A stretch of 48,271 nt of DNA from an uncultured Fibrobacterota bacterium. Its GTDB lineage: Bacteria; Fibrobacterota; Fibrobacteria; Fibrobacterales; Fibrobacteraceae. Positions 25,843 through 35,304 of this stretch are shown in pieces. The stretch covers positions 1 to 48,271 of the forward strand of contig CAIRAY010000080.1 in NCBI GenBank assembly GCA_903876665.1, given 5' to 3'. The position numbers and the translations under genes are program-made. Numbering within the stretch: the stretch's first letter is position 1; the number at the start of each line of letters is the position of its first letter. A model generated the notes under the pieces. It was not told where the DNA came from and ran no database searches. It saw only the letters and a program-made list of their open reading frames with translations.

Positions 25843-27810
25843 ATGAAAATCAAGGGCATAAGCATTCCCAGGGGCAATCGCACTTTGATCGTCCTGTTCC
25901 TGGCAGGGATTGTCCTTCCCAGCATGATCCTTTCGGTATTGAGCTTCCGCAGTATCCGCAATGAAGTTCTCCTTGCAGAGCGAGCCTACGAGGAGGACGT
26001 AGCCTCCTTGCGCAAAGCTGCCGAAGCACAAGTCAACAAGGAATTGCAGTCCATTTTCTCTGATGTAAAAAAGAGATCCTCCTGGCTGTATGACCAACCC
26101 CGTTCCGTAGATGACTTAACCAAAGCCCCTCCCCTGGACACCATCCTTGGGGTGCAATCCATATTCCTTTTCCGGGGCGAACAACGAGTATTCCCGCTCT
26201 ACATTCCCCAGAAGCAATCTTCCGCAACCTTCCCCGCCTACACCCCCGACCATGCGGGAACCGCAACCCTGAAGGGGCTCGAGCTGCTAAGGACCTTATA
26301 TAAGACTGGACGCTACCGGGATGCGCTTTTGCTGATCAATGCAATGGAGCTGCGAACAGGGAGCCAGGGCATTTTGCATTCCTCTCTGCAGGAGCCATTG
26401 CAGCTGATGCGGTTTCGGATTTTAGTCCAGACCGGAGACCGTCAAAACGCCATCCACTATAGCCTGGACCTGGTGACCTCCTTTTTGCAGAACCCCGGCA
26501 AACAAGATATTGAAGCCACCATGTTCGTTTTCGAATCCATGTTCGCCACCATTCTTTCCTTCGAAGAGCTCCCCAGCGACAAGCGGGAACTATTCTGGAA
26601 TCTGCGTCGCAACCTGACATTCCAAATGGTGAGCTCGCTTGCCTGGGACAAGCATTCGAGCCTCCTGGAACATTTATTGACATCGCAGTATCAGCCGGAA
26701 AACGGCATTGTATTCCTGGAAGAAAACGGCGAGTGGGGCTTTCGCATGGCCCATCCATGGCTCCCTGGAGACCAAACGGTCCTTGGCGTATTCGACCAGC
26801 AATCCCTACGGAACCGGCTTCTGAAGCCATTCCAATCCAGTCAGCGCGAATGGAGACAGGTTTGTTATCGACTTACCGACAGCAGAGACTCCGTGCTTTC
26901 CCAGCGACTTCCCCGGGACACCTTGATTGTATTGAGCTCGCAGACTTTGTTGGATGATTTTCCGGGATGGACGTTGACGGTTTTCCAGCGCGACCTCCGG
27001 GAGATCCGCAAAGAATCCCGCAACAAAATGTTTTTGCTTTACAGCTTGGTGGGATTCGCCTTGCTGGTGCTCATTCTGGGTACGGTTTTTGTGGCCAAGG
27101 GCATCACGCAGGAACGAAACCTGCTGACCATGAAGGCGAACTTCCTTTCCAGTATCTCGCACGAACTGAAAACGCCCCTGACCTCCATCCGCATGTTTTC
27201 CGAAATGATGGCCCAAGGCCGGGTTCAGAAAATCGAAAAGGTGATTGAGTATTCCGGCTTGATCGGAAAAGAAGCCAACCGCCTGGATAGCTTGATCCAG
27301 GCCATTCTCAGCTATACCCGCATGGAACGGGGCGACAAGGTTTTCCGCTGGGAGGCTTTGGATTTAGGGGACTGTGTCTCCAAAGTCCTGGAATCGCTGA
27401 AACCCATCGCAGTCAACCGCGGACTGGAATGGGCCGAGGATCTTACTCCGGGATTATTGGTTCAGGGCGATTTCACCGCACTCTATAGCCTGATCCAAAA
27501 CCTGGTGGACAACGCCATCAAATACACGCCACCACCGGGAACCATTACCGTAGAAGTCCTCGCCGAGGACGGCGCAGCAGTATTTCAAGTCACAGACACC
27601 GGAGTGGGAATTCCCGCAACGGAGCAAAAGAATATATTTGATGACTTCTACCGTGTTGGTGATGAAATGACCAGAAGTACCAAGGGTTCTGGGCTCGGAC
27701 TTGCAATTGTCCGCAAAGTTGCCGAAACCCATCGGGCGTCCATCGCAGTACACAGCCGCCCCGGCAAGGGCTCGACTTTCACAGTTCGATTCAAGAGGAT
27801 CGCAAAATGA
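25843..27810 (+). CDS. sensor histidine kinase
   Basis: The 655-residue membrane kinase has a first membrane segment near residues 10-33, a short coiled coil (about 40-75), a roughly 320-residue extracytoplasmic sensor region without a recognised domain, and a second membrane segment at about 398-420. HisKA carries phospho-acceptor His440 in SISHELKTPL. HATPase has the N box NLVDNAIKY, G1 DTGVGIP and G2 GSGLGLAIV. It should phosphorylate the regulator encoded next, whose ATG overlaps its stop (ATGA). The large sensor and LysM-protein neighbour suggest an envelope signal; the ligand is unknown. Confidence 0.92.
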   Translation: MKIKGISIPRGNRTLIVLFLAGIVLPSMILSVLSFRSIRNEVLLAERAYEEDVASLRKAAEAQVNKELQSIFSDVKKRSSWLYDQPRSVDDLTKAPPLDTILGVQSIFLFRGEQRVFPLYIPQKQSSATFPAYTPDHAGTATLKGLELLRTLYKTGRYRDALLLINAMELRTGSQGILHSSLQEPLQLMRFRILVQTGDRQNAIHYSLDLVTSFLQNPGKQDIEATMFVFESMFATILSFEELPSDKRELFWNLRRNLTFQMVSSLAWDKHSSLLEHLLTSQYQPENGIVFLEENGEWGFRMAHPWLPGDQTVLGVFDQQSLRNRLLKPFQSSQREWRQVCYRLTDSRDSVLSQRLPRDTLIVLSSQTLLDDFPGWTLTVFQRDLREIRKESRNKMFLLYSLVGFALLVLILGTVFVAKGITQERNLLTMKANFLSSISHELKTPLTSIRMFSEMMAQGRVQKIEKVIEYSGLIGKEANRLDSLIQAILSYTRMERGDKVFRWEALDLGDCVSKVLESLKPIAVNRGLEWAEDLTPGLLVQGDFTALYSLIQNLVDNAIKYTPPPGTITVEVLAEDGAAVFQVTDTGVGIPATEQKNIFDDFYRVGDEMTRSTKGSGLGLAIVRKVAETHRASIAVHSRPGKGSTFTVRFKRIAK

Positions 27811-28511
27811 ACAGTAAAATTTTGATCGTTGAAGATGAAGAAATTATCCGCATCGGTTTGCGGGATAATTTTGAGTTGGAAAACTACGAGGTTGAAACCG
27901 CCGAAGATGGTGAAGACGCCATTCGCAAGGCGGATGAGTGGAAACCGGACCTGGTGATCCTGGACCTGATGCTTCCCAAAAAAAGTGGCTTTGAAGTGTG
28001 CCGGTACCTGCGCAAAAAACATCCGCAGATTTTCATCATCATGCTCACCGCGAAGACCGAAGAAACATCTAAAGTTACCGGTCTGGAAATGGGCGCAGAT
28101 GACTATGTCACCAAACCCTTTTCTATCCTCGAATTGCTAGCCCGGGTCAAAGCCTTCCTGCGACGCGTACCTCAGGTGGTCGGGCATCCCGTTCCTGAAG
28201 TCCCCGACGCCATTGAGTTCCAGGGCATCCGGCTGGATTTCCGCAAATTCGAAGCCTCACGCAAGGGCGAAGAGATCGAACTCAGCACCCGGGAATTCCA
28301 ACTTTTGCGCTACTTCTGGCAACGGCGGGGCGAGGTGATTCTTCGCGAAGATATCCTGCAAGATATTTGGGGCTATACCCCGGACAACATGCCCACTACG
28401 AGAACCATCGACAACCACATCGTCAAGCTCAGGCAAAAATTGGAAGACGATCCCGCGGAGCCACGCATCATTTTATCCATCCGCGGAGCCGGGTATAAAT
28501 TTGATGCGTAA
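27807..28511 (+). CDS. OmpR/PhoB-type response regulator
   Basis: The 234-residue protein has a receiver domain (about 1-118) with the acidic pair EDEE near the N-terminus, phospho-acceptor Asp53 in VILDLMLP, Thr in MLTAKTEE and Lys in TKPF. A winged-helix DNA-binding domain (about 135-232) has STREFQLLRYF and RTIDNHIVKLRQKLE. It is the partner of the kinase that overlaps it by 4 bp. Its own stop lies within the first codons of the beta-propeller gene (8-bp overlap), so that gene is probably co-expressed. Confidence 0.94.
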   Translation: MNSKILIVEDEEIIRIGLRDNFELENYEVETAEDGEDAIRKADEWKPDLVILDLMLPKKSGFEVCRYLRKKHPQIFIIMLTAKTEETSKVTGLEMGADDYVTKPFSILELLARVKAFLRRVPQVVGHPVPEVPDAIEFQGIRLDFRKFEASRKGEEIELSTREFQLLRYFWQRRGEVILREDILQDIWGYTPDNMPTTRTIDNHIVKLRQKLEDDPAEPRIILSIRGAGYKFDA

Positions 28512-31059
28512 TGGATTTATTCCTGCGAATTTAGAGGAAACGCTTGGGCGTGTCCTCTTCGCAGGTCTTGTCCTCATTGCCCTGATGGTTCAATGCGCCT
28601 TCGCACTCGATCCACGAATCCGCCAAGCGGCCTACCTGTATGAATTCGAAGGAAAGTCAAAACAAGCCGAAATATTGCTCCTCGAAGTCAAGAATGGCGG
28701 CTCCCCCGAGGATCAAAAATCTGCGCTATTTTATCTCGCAAAAATTGCGGAAGAAAACAAAGATCGCAAAGGCGCCATCCGCTTCCTGCACCAATTTATC
28801 GCAAGCAATCCGGCCAACCCCGACATGACCTTCTGGGCCGCAAACCGCTTGGCTGAAATCGACTCCGTCCCCCCTAACTTGGTTTTGGGCATTACCCGAC
28901 TGCCCAGCCCGGTGATCAAGCTATTCCAAGGCGAACACCCTACTTTGCAACTGAGCAACCAGACCTTTTGGCATGCGGTCGGCGACCGCTTAGTGAGGAT
29001 TCCCATTCCTCTTCCGGTGGCCATTCAAATCTTAGACATTACCCGATCGTCCATCTGGGGCTACGACGGGGAAAAAGGCCGCTTAATTGAATATTCCCTG
29101 GAGACAAAATCCGAAAAGTACTCCTCTCCCATCAAAGGCCAGTTGTTGCAATGGTTTCGCCTGAACAATGGCGATTGGTTCCTGATGACTCCACAAACCA
29201 TGGAACTTCGCCGGTCCGGCAAAATAATCTGGTCCCGGAAGAATAATCTGCCCAGCTGCGAACCGACCACCGAATCCTTCAGTGCCCGGCAAATCCTCCT
29301 CAATTGTCCAGACAACGCCTTGCACCCCATCGAATTGCATGACGGCTCCGAATCGGAATCCATAAGCCTCCTCGACCCCATCGACCGGGTAATCTCCTCT
29401 CCGGACGGAATCTGGATCCTAAATAGCTCCAATGTCTGGTTTTTCAAGCCCCACAAAAGCAGGCAGCCCATTTGGCAACAAAGTTTTCACTCCATCCAAT
29501 CCGTATTGCTCCTGGAAGACAAGCTGGCAGTCTTGGAAGGTGATGGCAGTCTGAATCTTTTAGATGCGAGGAGTGCAACGCTAATCAGCCGCACACGAAT
29601 GGAGCCCGGGCAACTATTTCGCCTGGACCATCGGATTGGCCTTTTGACCAAGGACGGCAACTTGCAAATCCTGGACATGAACGGGCTTCCTCTCTGGAGA
29701 TATCAGGCAGGGCAAGCCCCCGCAAGCCTTCCCATCATGGGGGAACACTCTCTCCTCCTTCCCCTTGCGGACGGAAGAGTCGTCTCTTTGAATACTCAAT
29801 ACTATGGAACCCCCAAAAGCGCATTGCAACTGCGCACCGAATCTCTGGAAGAACTCGCCCTCGCCGATGACTGGGATTCCCTGATCCACGTTTCCGACTC
29901 CATCCTGGGCGTAGAACCGGGCAACGCGAGCGCCTGGATGCACAAGGCCCGCTATTTTTCTGAACGAACCAACCGGAACGATTCCGCCATGGTGGCCTGG
30001 AGCAAGGCCGCACGGCACTCCCGCAATCTGGGCTCGGGAACCCAACAGCAAATATTACGGCCCTACGCCCGCCGCATCGGAGCCTCTTGGATCCAATACC
30101 TTCCTCCATCTACCCAATCCTATCCCAAACTTTTCGGCGATCAAAAAATGCTCTACACCATTGATGCAGGCAACCGGAGCCTCGTTGCCATGGATCAAAC
30201 CAGCGGACAGTTCCGCTGGCGGGCACCAACCCAGGCGATCGAACCGGGCTTTATTACCGAGAACGATGGACGCCTGCTGGCTATTGCTTCCGGATTCGAA
30301 ATATCCATTTTGGACCTCAATCAAAAAGGCCGCTTGCTAGGCACTCTCAGCCTTCCCGGAAAAGTATTCCAGATATCCATGTCCCGCAATGCCATCTTTG
30401 TCTCCACCTGGAATGGATTCCTTTTGCGCTTTCAGAAAAAAGGACTGGAGCCATCCTGGTCCCGAAAGGCATTTAATAGTGGCGCCATGCTCGTGGCCGA
30501 CGAGGGCATGATCTACGGGCTTTCCGTCGATGGAGAACTGGGGGTCTTTACCACGGAAAGCGGAGTATCCCATCAACCAACCCAGAACATCGGCGTCATC
30601 CCTTCCCACATGGTATTATCCGATTCCACCTTGTTGCTCACCAACCAGGACGGACTGATGTTTGGGTTCAGTGCCCGCACCTTCGAAAAACGCTGGGAAT
30701 ATTCCTTGGGCAGCCAAGTTTTTTCCATGCAGGCACTCCCGGACGACCTGGAAAGCAACAAGGTGATTATTGGCCTCGCCAATCAAAAAATCACGGTCTT
30801 CGACATCAACAAGCAAATGCCGGTCTGGTCTTTCCAAGGAACCAGCTCCGTTTACATTCAACCAGAGATCGTGCAAGGCCAAGTGTTCATCGACCAAGGC
30901 AGCTCGGTGATTTCTTTGGATCAAGCCACCGGAAAGAGAATCCGCTCCCTGCCTGTTCCAGACGGCGCAGGCCCGGTGTGGGCCAATGAGTCGACTGTTT
31001 TCACCAGTTCTCCCCAAGGCTTACTTTTTGCTTTTCCCTTGTGGCGCGACCGCCAATAA
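28504..31059 (+). CDS. exported TPR plus PQQ-like beta-propeller protein
   Basis: The 851-residue protein has a signal peptide ending near CAFA-LD, a helical TPR-like region (about 38-110: AEILLLEVKNGGSPEDQKSA, then RKGAIRFLHQF), and long repeats of the PQQ/YVTN-like propeller type. Examples are ALDQTSGQFRWRAP-like blades and VISLDQATGKRIRSL near the end. A second TPR-like segment lies at about residues 440-510. It is most likely a periplasmic scaffold with two propellers and no enzymatic motif. The ATG at 28504 overlaps the response-regulator stop by 8 bp (ATGCGTAA), placing it in the kinase-regulator operon as a possible signalling partner or target. Confidence 0.8.
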   Translation: MRNGFIPANLEETLGRVLFAGLVLIALMVQCAFALDPRIRQAAYLYEFEGKSKQAEILLLEVKNGGSPEDQKSALFYLAKIAEENKDRKGAIRFLHQFIASNPANPDMTFWAANRLAEIDSVPPNLVLGITRLPSPVIKLFQGEHPTLQLSNQTFWHAVGDRLVRIPIPLPVAIQILDITRSSIWGYDGEKGRLIEYSLETKSEKYSSPIKGQLLQWFRLNNGDWFLMTPQTMELRRSGKIIWSRKNNLPSCEPTTESFSARQILLNCPDNALHPIELHDGSESESISLLDPIDRVISSPDGIWILNSSNVWFFKPHKSRQPIWQQSFHSIQSVLLLEDKLAVLEGDGSLNLLDARSATLISRTRMEPGQLFRLDHRIGLLTKDGNLQILDMNGLPLWRYQAGQAPASLPIMGEHSLLLPLADGRVVSLNTQYYGTPKSALQLRTESLEELALADDWDSLIHVSDSILGVEPGNASAWMHKARYFSERTNRNDSAMVAWSKAARHSRNLGSGTQQQILRPYARRIGASWIQYLPPSTQSYPKLFGDQKMLYTIDAGNRSLVAMDQTSGQFRWRAPTQAIEPGFITENDGRLLAIASGFEISILDLNQKGRLLGTLSLPGKVFQISMSRNAIFVSTWNGFLLRFQKKGLEPSWSRKAFNSGAMLVADEGMIYGLSVDGELGVFTTESGVSHQPTQNIGVIPSHMVLSDSTLLLTNQDGLMFGFSARTFEKRWEYSLGSQVFSMQALPDDLESNKVIIGLANQKITVFDINKQMPVWSFQGTSSVYIQPEIVQGQVFIDQGSSVISLDQATGKRIRSLPVPDGAGPVWANESTVFTSSPQGLLFAFPLWRDRQ

Positions 31060-31067
31060 AGCGATAC

Positions 31068-31073
31068 TATATT
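31068..31073 (+). promoter_or_regulatory. -10 box of peptide-transporter-like operon
   Basis: TATATT lies about 30 bp before the ATG at 31103, which has GAGGT as ribosome-binding site. No clear -35 is seen. A second CTATATT with the same layout precedes pssA (35272-35277), suggesting it can be transcribed separately. Confidence 0.45.
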
Positions 31074-31102
31074 TATCCTACGCGTTGCCCCATGAGGTTC
31101 CA

Positions 31103-32845
31103 ATGACGATCAAGTCCTTGATTCTATTTTCCGTTTGCTTGGGTACTGGCGTCCTGCTTTCAGGATGCCAGGAGCAACCTGGTACGTCTTCCCAAGAAGA
31201 GTATCCCCGCTCCCAAACCCTCTATGTTGGCGGGTTCGACTGGGCACCTCCCAGCAGCTTCAATCCATTGGCGGGCGACCCCAGCTGGCCCATTGACGGC
31301 AATATCAAACTCATCTATGAGTCCCTGTTTGCCTACGATCAGAATTCAGGCAACCTGGAACCCATGCTCGCCAAGAGCTACCGCATTCAAGACAACACCA
31401 TTGAGGTTCAACTGGATGAACGGGCCCGTTGGAGCAATGGAACCCCGGTCACCCCCCAAGATGTGGCCTACTCCTTCCTGATCGATTCCCTGTTGCCCAC
31501 GCCTCGTCATTCCAACTGGAATTTCCTTTCTAGCGTTTTGGCAATCGACTCCAACCGCGTCCTTTTTAGCCTGCGCAAAGAACAACTCAATCCCCTGATT
31601 GTCCTGGATATGCTCTCCGAAGTAAGCATACTTCCCCAGGCAGTCTGGTCCAAAATTCTGGAGTCGTCCAAGAATAATTACGACAGCATCCTGGCCTACA
31701 AAAACGATTCGCTTCCGGTCGCGTCAGGCCCCTATTCCATTCACAAATACTCTCCTGAGCGCATCGTGCTTGAGCGCAGGTCCGACTATTGGGGTAACGC
31801 CAAACACCAAGGGAAGCAACCCGCTCCCACCTTCATCATCCATTCGCTCTACAAAGACAATTCCGAATTTAACCAAGCCATGAGCGAAGGTAAACTGGAC
31901 TTGTCCTCCATCTTTTTGCCACGCATTTGGACCAAGGCTCCAGACAGTATCCGGGGTTGGAGCCTCAAGGAACCCTACCATCTCCCGGGCTCCATTCCCA
32001 CTTTGTTCATAGGTCTCACTCAGGAGCCCTTCAATGATGTGGCGTTCCGGCGCGCCCTGGCCCATTCGGTGAATTTTGAAAAAATCAAACTACTGGCCGT
32101 ATCCAACTACACCCCAGCAGTGCGCCCCGGGTTTATTTTGCCCTTTGGCTCCGAGTCCAAATACTATAGCCAGGCCGATGCCGATTCCTTCGGGTATTCC
32201 TTTGACATTGAGGCTGCCCGCAAAATTCTGGCGGATGCAGGGTACAAATGGGACACACAAGATCGCCTTCTTCTTAAATCAGGAAAGCCCCTACGAAGCA
32301 TCTCCTTGGAGTGCCCCAAAGGATGGACGGATTGGGAGGACGCCATCAAGGTGGTGGTCGAATCTTTCCGCCAGTTGGGTATCGATGCTGCGCCCAGCTT
32401 TGTGGAATACCCCGTTTGGGACAAGAATGTGAAACAAGGGACCTTTGACCTGATTATGAAAACCCAAACCGCAGATTTGTTCCCCTCCACTCCCTGGAAA
32501 CGCTTCGAGCAGGTGATGTCGTCCACAGGCAACAAACCCTTGGGAGAAGATGTCTTTTCCAACTTTGGACGTTACAAAAATGCCCGGGCGGACCAACTTC
32601 TCAATACGATTCCGCGCCTCACCGAAGAGACCAAAAGCCTCGAGGCTTACCGGGAGTTGAATCAAATCTTTATGAAAGAAATCCCGGTACTGCCCCTGAT
32701 GTACCGTCCCACCCAGTTCTACCAATTTTCGACAAAACATTGGAACAATTTTCCCACCCAAGAAAACCCCTATGCCTCTCCCCAGAATCTTATGATCGGG
32801 GCAGGCGTCAAAGCACTGTGGTCCATTAATCCCGTTGAGAAATAA
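31103..32845 (+). CDS. peptide ABC transporter substrate-binding lipoprotein (SBP_bac_5)
   Basis: The 580-residue protein has a lipobox LLSGC (Cys22) and the family 5 solute-binding fold of DppA/OppA. Features include LKLIYESLF-type (IKLIYESLFAYD), the WSNGTPVTPQDVAYSF signature and FRRALAHSVNFEKI. It should capture oligopeptides or similar solutes in the periplasm and deliver them to the permease encoded 7 bp downstream. An upstream in-frame extension overlaps the previous gene and is not used, because the ATG at 31103 has GAGGT and gives a proper lipoprotein signal. Confidence 0.92.
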   Translation: MTIKSLILFSVCLGTGVLLSGCQEQPGTSSQEEYPRSQTLYVGGFDWAPPSSFNPLAGDPSWPIDGNIKLIYESLFAYDQNSGNLEPMLAKSYRIQDNTIEVQLDERARWSNGTPVTPQDVAYSFLIDSLLPTPRHSNWNFLSSVLAIDSNRVLFSLRKEQLNPLIVLDMLSEVSILPQAVWSKILESSKNNYDSILAYKNDSLPVASGPYSIHKYSPERIVLERRSDYWGNAKHQGKQPAPTFIIHSLYKDNSEFNQAMSEGKLDLSSIFLPRIWTKAPDSIRGWSLKEPYHLPGSIPTLFIGLTQEPFNDVAFRRALAHSVNFEKIKLLAVSNYTPAVRPGFILPFGSESKYYSQADADSFGYSFDIEAARKILADAGYKWDTQDRLLLKSGKPLRSISLECPKGWTDWEDAIKVVVESFRQLGIDAAPSFVEYPVWDKNVKQGTFDLIMKTQTADLFPSTPWKRFEQVMSSTGNKPLGEDVFSNFGRYKNARADQLLNTIPRLTEETKSLEAYRELNQIFMKEIPVLPLMYRPTQFYQFSTKHWNNFPTQENPYASPQNLMIGAGVKALWSINPVEK

Positions 32846-32852
32846 CCTTACC

Positions 32853-34358
32853 ATGAATCCTTTGGCAAAATCCCTTTTGACCCAGGTCGGAATTGCGCTC
32901 GGAGCGCTGTTCCTGGCCTTGTCATTCACCTTTTTCCTTCCCCGCTTGGGCGACGCGAACCCGTTGGACACCATCATGTCCAATATCGACACCGCACAAA
33001 TGACAGTCGGAGAAATGGAATCCATTCGAAGGGAATACAGCAAAGCACTGCACCTGGACACCCCGGTATTTTTCCAACTATTGCATTACCTGGGAAGCAC
33101 CTTCAGTTTGGATTTTGGGATATCAGCGATCAATTATCCTCGAACCAATTGGAGCATTATCCAACCAGCCCTGCAGGCTTCCCTTTTATTTGCGATTCCC
33201 ATTGTCATTTTTGTGTGGTTTCTTGGGGGAGTTGTCGGAGTGACTCTCGCAACCGTTACCCTCCCTTTTCGCATAAGCCTCTTTGCATTACTTTCCGCAA
33301 CACTCGCCTGTCCCATATTTCTACCCGGGCAATCGTTGTTTCGCTCCTCTCTAGCGGCCTTCGCCTTGCTTTTTTTCATCCGCACCTTGCGCGCTGGCTC
33401 ACACGCCCGCAAGATTCAGGACTCTGTCAGTAGTTTCTTTGCCGCCTCCCTTGGGGTGGCCCCCTATCGTTCCACCCTGGCCTTGATTCGCGAAGTGGTC
33501 CGGGTGCCTCGGCAAGTTTCTCCCGGTGTGATCGCCCTTGCACTCAGTGGCTGGATCGCAATCGAAATTGTATTCTCCGTAGGGGGATTTGGAAGCCTAT
33601 TGCAGCAGGCCATTCTCGCCAATGACTTCACCTTGATCCAGGCCATTACCACCGTTGCCACCCTGCTCGCCTTCGTAGCAACCCTTGCCATCCATCTTGC
33701 AGGCTTGGTTCACGGACACCAAGCAGGTACATCGCCCCTGGAACCGAACTACCACTTCCCCAGCATCAGGAGCCCTAAATTCCTTTTTGGAACGGTTCTT
33801 TTTCTGCTGGTCCTTGTGGGTTCGCGTTTTGCCTGTTACAGTCCCCAGCCCGAAGCATTGCTTGCGGCTGGCTCATCCCTTGGGCTAGCCTTCATGGCAA
33901 CCGCTTTGGCGACTGGTTTTGCGGGCATTTTGGCTACTATATGGAAACTCAGCGCATCCAAATTCCTGGGCTCGGCTCTCATTGTGCCTCCTCTCCTGAT
34001 TGGCGTTCTGGTTTGCAACAGCTTCTTGCTTCGTGACACCTGGCACCTTGTTCTCGTTCTGGCCGTTAGCGGATTTGCCCTATCCATTCCCTGCCTGGAC
34101 CACTTGTCCCTAAAGACTCCCCGCACCATTCTGCCAAGCCTTTTGGCGACAAGTCTCCTCCAGTTCACCTTCGCTATTCTTTGTGAAACCACATTGTCCG
34201 TGCTTGGACTTGGAGCTCAAAGCAGCGGAGCCCCCACCCTGGGACAAGTATTTCAAAACGATAACTTGCCGGTCATTCTTCTCATCGTAGCTCTGGTCGC
34301 TTCCCCTCTTTGGATTCGGGCATCCCTGACCTCCATCCCCAAAGGGACCTCCACATGA
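32853..34358 (+). CDS. fused DppB-DppC-like ABC permease
   Basis: The 501-residue membrane protein joins two permease halves that are normally separate. The N-terminal half (about 1-290) resembles DppB/OppB, with LGSTFSLDFG, an EAA-like loop FFAASLGVAPYRSTLALIREV and EIVFSVGGFGSLLQQAI. The C-terminal half (about 305-500) resembles DppC/OppC, with CETTLSVLGLGAQSSGAPTLGQVF. In the C-terminal half the EAA coupling loop, normally about 30 residues before that motif, is reduced to LDHLSLKTPRTILPSLL and lacks EAAxxxG. The ATG at 32853 is chosen; a TTG at 32835 would overlap the binding-protein gene. It overlaps the ATPase gene by 4 bp (ATGA). Confidence 0.85.
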   Translation: MNPLAKSLLTQVGIALGALFLALSFTFFLPRLGDANPLDTIMSNIDTAQMTVGEMESIRREYSKALHLDTPVFFQLLHYLGSTFSLDFGISAINYPRTNWSIIQPALQASLLFAIPIVIFVWFLGGVVGVTLATVTLPFRISLFALLSATLACPIFLPGQSLFRSSLAAFALLFFIRTLRAGSHARKIQDSVSSFFAASLGVAPYRSTLALIREVVRVPRQVSPGVIALALSGWIAIEIVFSVGGFGSLLQQAILANDFTLIQAITTVATLLAFVATLAIHLAGLVHGHQAGTSPLEPNYHFPSIRSPKFLFGTVLFLLVLVGSRFACYSPQPEALLAAGSSLGLAFMATALATGFAGILATIWKLSASKFLGSALIVPPLLIGVLVCNSFLLRDTWHLVLVLAVSGFALSIPCLDHLSLKTPRTILPSLLATSLLQFTFAILCETTLSVLGLGAQSSGAPTLGQVFQNDNLPVILLIVALVASPLWIRASLTSIPKGTST

Positions 34359-35269
34359 TCCCCCTGCTTAAAGTGGAAAATCTCAAATTGCACTCCCGGG
34401 ATTCAGATGGATTGTCCTTTCTCGCCGTTGACGGGGTTTCTTTTGAATTGAATCCCGGAGAGATTCTTGGAATTACCGGCCAGATCGGCTCCGGAAAGTC
34501 GTCTTTGGCACAAGGAGTAACTGGATTTCTTCGGGCTCCCCTCTCCCACACCTCGGGCGAGGTTCGGATCGAAGGAAAATCCATTTTCGATTTGGACGCC
34601 AGTTCTTTGAGATGCTCTGTCCTAGGGAAAAAGATTGCCCTGATCCCTCAGAATGCCATTCTTTCCCTGCCCCGGTTCCGTAAAATCAAGGATTTTGCAT
34701 TGGATGTGGTTCGATCCCATTATCCGAATATGACCGCGCGCGAAGCCGGAGAGCGAATTCAGGAGCGCTTCCGCCAAATCGGACTCGAACCCAATTCGCT
34801 TCTGGATGGCTACCCATCCGAACTGACACCGCTTTTGGCCCCTCAAGTCGTGATTGCCGTCGCAACCCTGATGAATCCGGCCATCCTCATCGTAGACGAA
34901 CTGACATCCCAACCCGGGCCTTGCATGGATCTGCTTCTGCGGATCAAGAGCCAGGAGATCGTCCGTTCTCTGATCCTTTGCTCCAAGAACTCTGAAGTTC
35001 TAAAAAAATTCTGCACCCGCATTGCGGTAATGTGCGCGGGAGAATTTGTAGAGCAGGGCGCAACCGAACAAATCATCGAAGACCCTAAACATCCATACAC
35101 ACAAATTATACTCCACCAGGGCATGGACAAAATATTGCCCTTGACCCGCACTACCCAAAGTTGCCGTTTTGCATCGAGCTGCCCGCACGCCCAACCGGAT
35201 TGTTACTTGGTTCGCCAGCTGATGCGGACGGTTGCGGACCGCGATGTCAAATGCATGTACGCTCAATAG
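34355..35269 (+). CDS. OppD-like ABC ATPase with degenerate signature motifs
   Basis: The 304-residue protein has a good Walker A GQIGSGKSS (42-50), Q-loop Gln99, Walker B ILIVDE (Asp181, Glu182) and the C-terminal oligopeptide-transporter region (DPKHPYTQIIL, then a Cys-rich CRFASSCPHAQPDC). The LSGGMRQR signature reads LTPLLAPQ (157-164), the SALD D-loop reads TSQPGPC, and the H-loop ITHD reads LCSK, so the switch His is missing (Ser210). It may bind ATP, but canonical turnover is doubtful. It is the only ATPase gene in the set, where Opp systems usually have two (OppD, OppF). Its ATG overlaps the permease stop. Confidence 0.88.
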   Translation: MIPLLKVENLKLHSRDSDGLSFLAVDGVSFELNPGEILGITGQIGSGKSSLAQGVTGFLRAPLSHTSGEVRIEGKSIFDLDASSLRCSVLGKKIALIPQNAILSLPRFRKIKDFALDVVRSHYPNMTAREAGERIQERFRQIGLEPNSLLDGYPSELTPLLAPQVVIAVATLMNPAILIVDELTSQPGPCMDLLLRIKSQEIVRSLILCSKNSEVLKKFCTRIAVMCAGEFVEQGATEQIIEDPKHPYTQIILHQGMDKILPLTRTTQSCRFASSCPHAQPDCYLVRQLMRTVADRDVKCMYAQ

Positions 35270-35304
35270 TCTATATTATTCCCAGCCTTCAAAAAGGAAA
35301 CCGT

